From the NCBI GenBank assembly GCA_963576735.1, contig OY755198.1, forward strand, positions 4,402,001 through 4,466,000: a stretch of DNA of 64,000 bases, read 5' to 3'. This stretch comes from Bedellia somnulentella. Lineage: Eukaryota; Arthropoda; Insecta; Lepidoptera; Bedelliidae. The translations under genes and the position numbers were made by a program. Positions 53,701 to 62,700 of the stretch are shown piece after piece (position 1 is the stretch's first letter; every line of letters begins with the position of its first letter). The notes below the pieces were generated by a model that saw only the letters and a program-made list of their open reading frames with translations, was not told the origin of the DNA and did no database searches.

Positions 53701-56700
53701 GGTATACCTCTACTCAGGGCTATAGGTAGGGCTCTGATAAATCCCGTGAGCACTACAACTACAACGTAGAAGTTCAGAACGTAAAACGAACGATAAAGAC
53801 GTACATCGGTGGAGACTATGTTTTATTTGCCATATAAACCAAATCAGCATCAAACATTCAATACTTTTCTTCTGAAGTTTTCTTAAATCTTAGGTAATTT
53901 TTAGCCAAAATCTTTAGTAGCTTTGAGATATCTTAACCATAATAGATATGCTGGTGTATAGGTGCATGGGTTGGTAGAGAGTGATAATCATCATAGCATA
54001 AACGTCAACAAGGGTATACCTCCTGTATACCTGTGATCCTCTCGCGGACACGATAGCTGCCTACAACGGCTTAGGCATCAAGATGAACTGTCTGTGTGAA
54101 TTATAATTGTCTTCTTTTCGTTAATTCTGGTATTTAAGTCATAATCATTAGCATAGAATCTAAATCCATTGCATATCCTTCGGGAAATATTAAATTTTTA
54201 GCCATTCATGTCCAAATTAAGACTGTAATTATTACCATTTTATATGGTTTGCTTTGGATCCGAAATAAAAGATTTCGATGCAAATATATTATAAAACAAA
54301 TAATAACTTCTATCATCACAATATATCAATTACGATAAAGTGTACGAATGGGCTAAAATGTCAAAAACGTGAATTTTTATAGGGCTAGTATAGAATCCGC
54401 CACACTAGGGTCACCCACTCACACTTATTTAAGCACACCGTGTATTATTTTTGGATATCGCTGTCATCTTTGTCTTGTCAATCTATATACATAAGTGAAG
54501 CACAATTAATATATAATCTTAACATTGTTTCTGTACTTTAAAAGTGCCGCTCATCATAACTGTCAAGACTATAACTGTAGATTTTACCTCAAATCTTCGC
54601 CCTGCTTCCATTTGTTAAAAATATAATTAGAACCACGAGCAGGGGAAGGTAAAAATAAATTAAAATGGTATAAATCAAAATTATGTACATTTTACCATAG
54701 CTTAATATTTATTAGAGAAACAAACTGTACACAATATTTCAAGCAAGGATGACCTCTAAAGTTTCTACCAATAGTTATAGTATAGTATACTAATTTTGAA
54801 GTTGATATAGAAAATTGCAAATTAAAATAAGTATTTAAAACAAAATAATTGTACATCGGCTATGATATGGATAGTTTATAGAGATGAATTCGTTTGAAGG
54901 CATCAGATTGTCATCCCCACCAGACCAAGCGAATATAACAAGATTTTAAAAACATGTACATGTATAATTAATTATGATATTATTATTATTAAGTATACCT
55001 AAATAAGATTCTTTGTCATATATGGTACTAATTTTGAAGTAGGTATATTTATATTTAAAAACTGGTAATAAACATCAATTACAAAAATAAATATATATAT
55101 AAGATAATATATAAAGTTAACCATATTGAGGGAATAAAAGGGTAATTTATGTTACAAAAGTTTATTCAGTAATAAATTCAGATGGTGTAATTTAAACACA
55201 AAAGTAACAATAATCAATCAGAGAATAAATCAGAAATCGCTCAGCGTAATAGTGTGCTATGCGCGCGATTTATTAATCTAGCAACTTAAGGTATCTGGTA
55301 CGAAGTTTATTGACTAGGTACATGTCAGCATAGGTACTAAGACCAAGAGTGGACGGACAGTTTTTCCGGGAGCAGAATGCTCTTGAGTCAAATCAGAAAC
55401 GGGAAACTCCTTTCTATTGGCCACATGAGTTAGTTATAGCAAATCCCCGTGCAACTATTATTTTCCAAGGAAATTATTATTTTCGGTACACAATCAATAA
55501 GAGCTTATTTAGAACTAGCTTACCATTATCATAAAGCTTACTAAATAAAAGTCAAGGTAGGAAAAATTAATAAACCCTGTACATTAAATCATCATGGTCA
55601 GGCATATATAAATTTTAAAAAGAAAAATTTTATATTATTAAAAAAAAAAAAAACCTAACTTAAAATCTAAAAACATCTTCCAGTTCCTCTTATCGGGAAA
55701 GGGTACCTAAGATGCTGGAAGCGTTACCGCGTTGTATGGCAAGATAAGATACATATATCGATGGATAAATTACTTAAAATACATACTTTAAAATAAATAA
55801 ATTCATAATCTAAATAATTATATCATGAGAAAGTTTTAGGACTCGAACATTAAAGGTTGATCGGCTGATTCAACAAAGTCCAACTGTTTACAAAAGTATT
55901 TAAAATGAATAAATGCTTAATAAAAAAAAAATGTCAGCTTCGGAAAATGGGGTGCGGAATGTGAATCGGATTCTAGTATTGTAGGACGAACAGCTGAAGT
56001 TTAACCTTGATTACAAGTCCTTTTTTATGGATGGTTTTCATTAAAATTAGTTGATCCCTAGTGTCCTTTGTACATCTTAAGGGTTTTAAAGTTAGAACGT
56101 CCAGTGGCTGATGATGATGATGATGATGATGAAGTTAGGAAGGTTGTCTAAATATGGAAATCTATAGTGAGGTGTTTAATACACTTATTTCGATTTTGTT
56201 GAAGCATTTTTATATAAACTTGATACATGGGGTCCCATACAGTATAATAAATTTCCATAGCAACCACCATAGTAGTTCTGATTGTGACATTAAGGCTCGT
56301 ACCGCGTCTTAAAAGCACTCCCTAATGACAGTCATACCTAGAAGGCAGTAATGATCTAAGCGATTTAAATAGTGAATAAATAAAAAAATATATATAAGAA
56401 AATCACATAAGTACGATATAATATATAAACAAATAATTAATAATTAAGTTATAACCTCACGAGTATGTGAGTTGTGAATCTGCCTATTCTTTTTACTAAC
56501 GTATTGATCTCTCCATTGAAGAGTTGTCTGGAAGAGATAGTTTTAAGCCACCAATTGTGCTTCTGTTTAGCAGTGTAATCTTTGTAAAATGTTTTAACTG
56601 TGATGACTGCCTCCGTGGCCTCGCGGTTGAGCGCTTGGTTTCGGGTGCGGAGGTCTCGAGTTCGATCCCCGGGGGGGGTGATCACCTTACAAATTTGATT

Positions 56701-59700
56701 TGTAAGTTTTGACCGAGTTTGGAGGGATATTGCAGGCTTGAATCACCTGACTATCCGAGAATTAAGATGATTCCGTGCTTCCGAGGGCACGTTGGGCCGT
56801 CGCTCCCGGCTACTGTTGCGGTGGTGGTCGTTGGTCTGCCAGCCCGCAATTGGCCGGCGTGGTGGACTGTGGCCAGATCGCCCTATGTAGGGTGGGCTGG
56901 AGCCCCTTGGTGGGGACATATATGGACTGTGAGGAGGAGGTACGTGATGAGTACCATTATGGGTTCTATTCTATTCTATATTTATGTGCTTAATATTACA
57001 ATTCGTATAAATAAAAAATAAAAAAATACATTGTAAGTGTGTAATGTGTAGAATATGTAAATAAAAATATATATGTATATTGAATGTGTAAATAATATGT
57101 AAATGTCTGTAAAACTATGTGTATGATATGTGTGTGCATATATATGTATAAAAAGTTAATGCAATCGCAATTATGAAACATTAGTACGGATTAACACATT
57201 AGGACCTGTTAATTTTGAATCACTTGTTACCAGGATTTACAAGTTATTTCAAGAAATTACCTATGTATGAAAAAATATATAAAATAATAAAGTTTTATTA
57301 ATTCTTAAAAAAAAAATATTTCCAAAAGCGAAGGGACTCGCTTATAACAGGAAGGCCGAGCTGTAAGCTTATAATAATGAGTGTGCTATGATTGGCTATT
57401 ATACTGTATAATTTATACTATTTATAAATTGATAAACTGTATAGTTTTATTGTGTAATCATATTATTTACCTATTTAATAAGTATTAGTGGTATCGTGTA
57501 TGAATAATGAGATACTTGTTTGACTTTACTTCAAAACAGCTCACGCTGATTAAAATAATGATTGTAATTTAAATCCATAATTTTAGTAAATACTCATTTC
57601 TAAAATGTTATTATTTATTTATAAATGAGTTATAATAATGATTATGTAAATTTGAGTAAAGTATTATTGATAAGACTGTCAGTTGATTTGAGGTTAGGTA
57701 AGGTATGGATATACGATCTCTGTTTTTGCGTGGGCAATTGTCAGTAGTCCGTTGTATCGGCAAGTGGTTGTGAAAGATGAAATTATACGAAGTGTACCGC
57801 TATTTTGGGTTTTTATTTCAAAACCTCCACACTCCCTGAAGTTGACCCTACACTATGTATGTCTCTTTCTATATATATGTATCTCGCTCTTCCTCTCTCT
57901 CACTCAAACTCACACTTAAAAAGTTGGTGTATGTCTGTAACAATTGCCGGGGTGAATTGAAGAGACCGCATAGACAACGGCATAGTAGAGATTGTTGGGG
58001 AAATGTGTCCGGGGCTAAATGTGAGCTGTGTGAGAAAGAATTTAACTTACTTACTTATACTCACGCCCATTATTCCCATTGGGGTAGGCAGAGACTATCG
58101 ATCGCCACTTAGTACGATCTTGACAAACCTCTCTTGCTTCCCTTACATTAATTATTCTTCTCATACATGCTCTTTTTTCTTCTAACTTCGGACCCCCGCC
58201 TTTATAAGAACGTTTTCTATCTGGTCAAGAAACGTTTTACGCAGCTGTCCTCTACTAACAATCCCATCCACATTGGCTCTATATATCTCTTTCGCTACTT
58301 TATTTTCATTCATCCTCTCTATGTGCCCAAACCACCTCAACTTTCTTTTTCTATCTTGCAAACTAAAGAATTTAAGTAAGTATTATAAAACAATCTCCGT
58401 TCCGACTCTTATCTCTCTCAGCCGCTCTATATATCCTCCGTTTCTCTCTATGTCCGTCTCTTAAATGACTTCTCAAGCTAACAATAAATATACTCCCACA
58501 TATACACACTATATGCCTGCCCCCTATCACGTGAGTACACTGTCCATGCAAAACGTGGGTACTCTGAAGACCAGGTGACAAAGTCACGTGATGTTCAGAA
58601 GTATTAGTACCTCTGCCAAAACCTTCGGGGTTATTCGGCGTGAACGCTTATGTTATGTTATGTTATGTTATCTACACACTAAAAAACTTAGCCCTTTAGG
58701 TTTCCTCAAGATATTTTCCCACACCGTAAACAAATTAATGATAAATAAACCACACATGAATTTAGAAAAGATATATTGGTGTAGGACCTGTGGAAACAGC
58801 AAAGATATACTGGCCAGTACATCCTGCTGTGTACCAACTTATAATTTGTATCTATGCTTAACTCGAAATACATTTACACACCGCGATGTAGGAATATGAG
58901 TGAGACGCTGCTATGTGCGAGTGAGTCCGCAGTAGTGTGCACTCTAACATGACTCCCACAGACCTATTCAGCATTTCGACCCATACTATCTGCATGATAA
59001 GCGGTGGTTATCCCCACTGAGATTTCGCGGTTGTTTATAAATAGGTATATTCCATTGTTAGAAGCAGGACTGCTATGCATGGCACCTGGTAGTTGTTTTA
59101 AAATAAAAACCCAGGCCGGAGGTAGGAAACGCAAACACTACTTAAACGTGTAAAAGAAATAAAGGATAGAAGAATTTCGCGCTGGCAGCCATTATCACCC
59201 GAGGTCGCGGGTTCGATTCCCGCCTGGGTCGAAATTTTTCTTTCCTTTATTTATTATTTATTTATAAGTAATAATCCCCACATGAGGTTTTCATGAACAA
59301 AAAGATTTAAACTCCCTAATTCTCATGATTATTTTCTTTTCAGGGACAGAAATTGTCTGCAACAGCACTTGAAACGGTTCCACGATGCGAAGACAAGTAA
59401 GCGCGTATATTCATGCAATATTTGCGGCAAGTCGTATACAGATCAAGGGGCGTTGAGAACTCATGTCATGTAAGTATATTGTTCAATTAAAATGGACCAG
59501 TATTTAGAAAAAAGAAAAAGAAACAAAATGTAGTAGTTTTTATGTTCATTCACCATCTTCACCATCATTTGCCGTGTAGTGTCGGCTTAGAATAACACTA
59601 CCTCATTTCTACCCGTGGGTGATCGTAAGAGGCGACTAAGGGTATAGGGGGTTTTTAAGTGATATTTTTGGCGATGTGGTTGGAGACCCGTCACCAAAAA

Positions 59701-62700
59701 TATTTATTATTACCATCACCAATCAACTTCCAAAAGTGGCTGAGGAATTTTTCATTCCAAAGCTCTGGCTACCCCGTTATGGGATTTATAGCCGTGAGTA
59801 TATGTATGTATGTATGTTTATGTTCATCTCGGTGCAATAGGTCATCCAGTGATCGAAATTCGACTATTATTTCAGTAATACTTACAGATAGACATAAGTT
59901 GTACATATATTTAGACAAGTTATATTAATTAATGATTAAGAATATTAATTAATGATTAAGCAACCGTGAGAGCCCAGTGGGTAGAACACTAGGTTATCGT
60001 GAAAACGACTAGTGTTCAAATTCTGAGTCGGGCCTACACCAATTTGTCTTTTCTAAAAGACATATGTGTGGTTAATTTATCAAGGTTGTTAACAGTGAGG
60101 AAAAACATCGTGAGGAAACCCACATGGCTGACTTGTACTTAGTCATGTGACAGTGTATTCGTACAAAACGGCGATAGGCCTGCCCCCTATCACGTGAGTA
60201 CACTATCCAAGCAAAACGACAAAGTCACGTGATATTCAGAAGTATTAGTACCTCTGCCAACCCCTACGGGGATATTCGGCGTGAATGTTTATGTTATGTT
60301 ATGTTAAGAATGATAATATCTATTCTGAATTGATCACTGACTTTGGCATAATAATGTGTCATGTCAAGTATATGCAATCGTTAGCTAAATTTTTTTTTAA
60401 GTGTGGTCCTTAATAACAGATATTATATTTTCGCCTTATACCCAGCTGTGATTGAGTATGTTTACTTTTTAATACCTAGGGTGGCACCAATCCATTTCTT
60501 CCCGCAGTTTTCGTAAGAGGCGATTGAGGTTACATACATACATACATATACTCACGGCTATAAATCCCTAAAAGGGGTAGCCAGAGCTGAGGAATCAGAA
60601 ATTACTCAGCCATTTTTGGAAGTTGAGTGGGGAAAATATGGTAGAATAAAGGTCGTTGGTGATGGGTCTCCAACAGCATTAATACTGACGTATATATTAT
60701 ATCAGGGTTTATTACTTTAAATATCTAAAGAAAGACAAATAACTAACGTATCATTTTGATCCTTGCTAAGTCTTTTAGAACTTAAATCAAAATTTACAAA
60801 AAACTCTTTTTCAATCCACAGCAAACACATCAACCGTCGTTTCCCCTGCCCACAATGCCCCCGATCATTTTCCTCCCCCTATTCTTTATCCCGACACCGC
60901 CACACTCATTCCCCTATACCCCTTTTACCCCCTGCCCCTCGTCGATGTGCCCCTTGCCGTACCCAGTACGATACGGAGAAGAGTTTGAGGGCACATACTG
61001 CTAATAGTAAAGCGCATCAGACTACAAGGTAGGTTTTTTAGCGTTAATAATCATTTTGCAGAATTTAGGTCCTAAAGTATGTCAGGTTTAAAAAAAGATA
61101 TATAGGGTAGGCTCGAGCCCCTTGGTGGGGACATATATGGGCTTTGAGATGAGAGAAGGGGAATCAGTCTAGAAAAAATAAAACCATGGGACCAACTTGA
61201 TAAGACCAAATTTATATTACTCTTCTCCACACTGAACATAAATAGCTGAGCTGAGTTTGATGAGGAGATAGGGGTTTGTGGTAGTTTATGATTTCTTAGC
61301 TTCTTCATAAGTAATTGATTGTAAATGATTTCAGGCTCCAATTTCACCATAGCGACAAGTGCTACAATTGTATCAAAATATGACATATGTAGAATTATCA
61401 GTTTCACCACAATGACAGGTGCGACAATTGTAGAAAACAATTGTCAAGCAAATCCGACATGTGCTCAATCTCATGTCAAGATTCTACGACAATTCTACAA
61501 ATATGTCGACTAAAATAATAATTACTGTTTCACAACACAATTGTAATACATACAATTGTAGCAAAATGCCTGTCAAGTTTGTAAGCATTTCTATAGAAAA
61601 TATTTCATAATATTGTAATATGTCACAATTTGCTTGACAATTGTAGCTCGACATATGTCACTGACAATTGTAGTCGTGGTGAAATTGGAGCCTGGATGAT
61701 GTGGCTGAAAATCTATCCCCAAAAATCGTTTATTTGACGTCCAAAATTGCCAACGCCAAATCCCTGGCTACCCCTGTTTTGGGATCTATAACCGTCAGTA
61801 TGGGTATTTGTTAGATAATTTCTCGCTTGTTTAGTCCTTCTATCATTAAATACGAGGACAAAATTGCCTCATTAAGAAAAAAAAGAATAAAAGGATTATC
61901 CCTTTCATTGTTTAATCTGAAATAAATTGCCAAAAGATTTACTGGACATGTTTAATAAATTATATTCAGGCCTCCATTTTTCATTTTTTAAATTGACACT
62001 TATATTTTTTACATATCATGATAAAATTAATAGATTACTAGTATTATATAACTTAAACAACTTTGAATGCAAGAAAAAACTTCAATCGTGGCTATTAAAT
62101 CTTACATACACGGAATCAGAGGAATTGCTTAATATAATAAGTTAATATAAGATGTTTTTATTTTTTTTATCATAATACAATCAGTTAGATACAATCGATT
62201 CTGATAATAATTCATACACTACTTACCAATACCATTATATGAAAACTGATAGTTTAAGCCTTTTTTGTTTACTGTTGCCTGAAATACAGGTAAATTACCT
62301 AGCTCAGGAACAGGAAAATGTTATATTTTGTACTTTAAATAACTAACTAGGTTAAGACGAATATTATGTACTTTTGAAAACTGAATATTTTATTATTATA
62401 AAGTACGTAAATTCCGTACTTGATCTAAGCAGTTAACAGATTTTTACAATAAAATGTGTATATTTATCAAATTTAAAAACTCATCTATATAGTTCAGATA
62501 CTTTTACCTTTTTTTATATTGTTCTGATAGTTAATTCCCTTTCAGTTTCGACTGCACAATATGCGGTCGAAAATGCCACACCCGCCGTTCCCTCCAACTA
62601 CACACGCGACGTCACGTGACCGTTGCGTACGACTGTCCTAACTTGCCACGGAAATCACACGTGACTCGTAGTGTGAGTGGGAACAGTGAGAGTGCGCTTT

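Larger units (their letters stand above)
49869..57852 (+). mobile_element. LTR element with near-identical LTRs and decayed interior (LARD-like)
   Basis: Two LTRs (49869-50358, 57362-57852), each TGTAAGCTTATAATAATG...GTTGACCCTACA, differ by one base in about 490. The 4-bp duplication CTAT (49865-49868, 57853-57856) flanks the element. The 7-kb interior has no long ORF. Only broken traces of gag (about 52115-52810) and protease (about 53575-53850) remain, and no reverse transcriptase was found. The element lies in intron 4 of the zinc-finger gene. Such elements depend on enzymes from relatives. Confidence 0.85.

Noticed and set aside
56719..57021. 100-codon frame near 56.7 kb
   Set aside because: Lies entirely in a tRNA-derived SINE body; the frame is a by-product of its GC-rich sequence.
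57926..58045. Extra coding exon of the zinc-finger gene
   Set aside because: The only nearby acceptor is out of phase and the donor has been displaced by a LINE, whereas exons 4 and 5 join perfectly without it.
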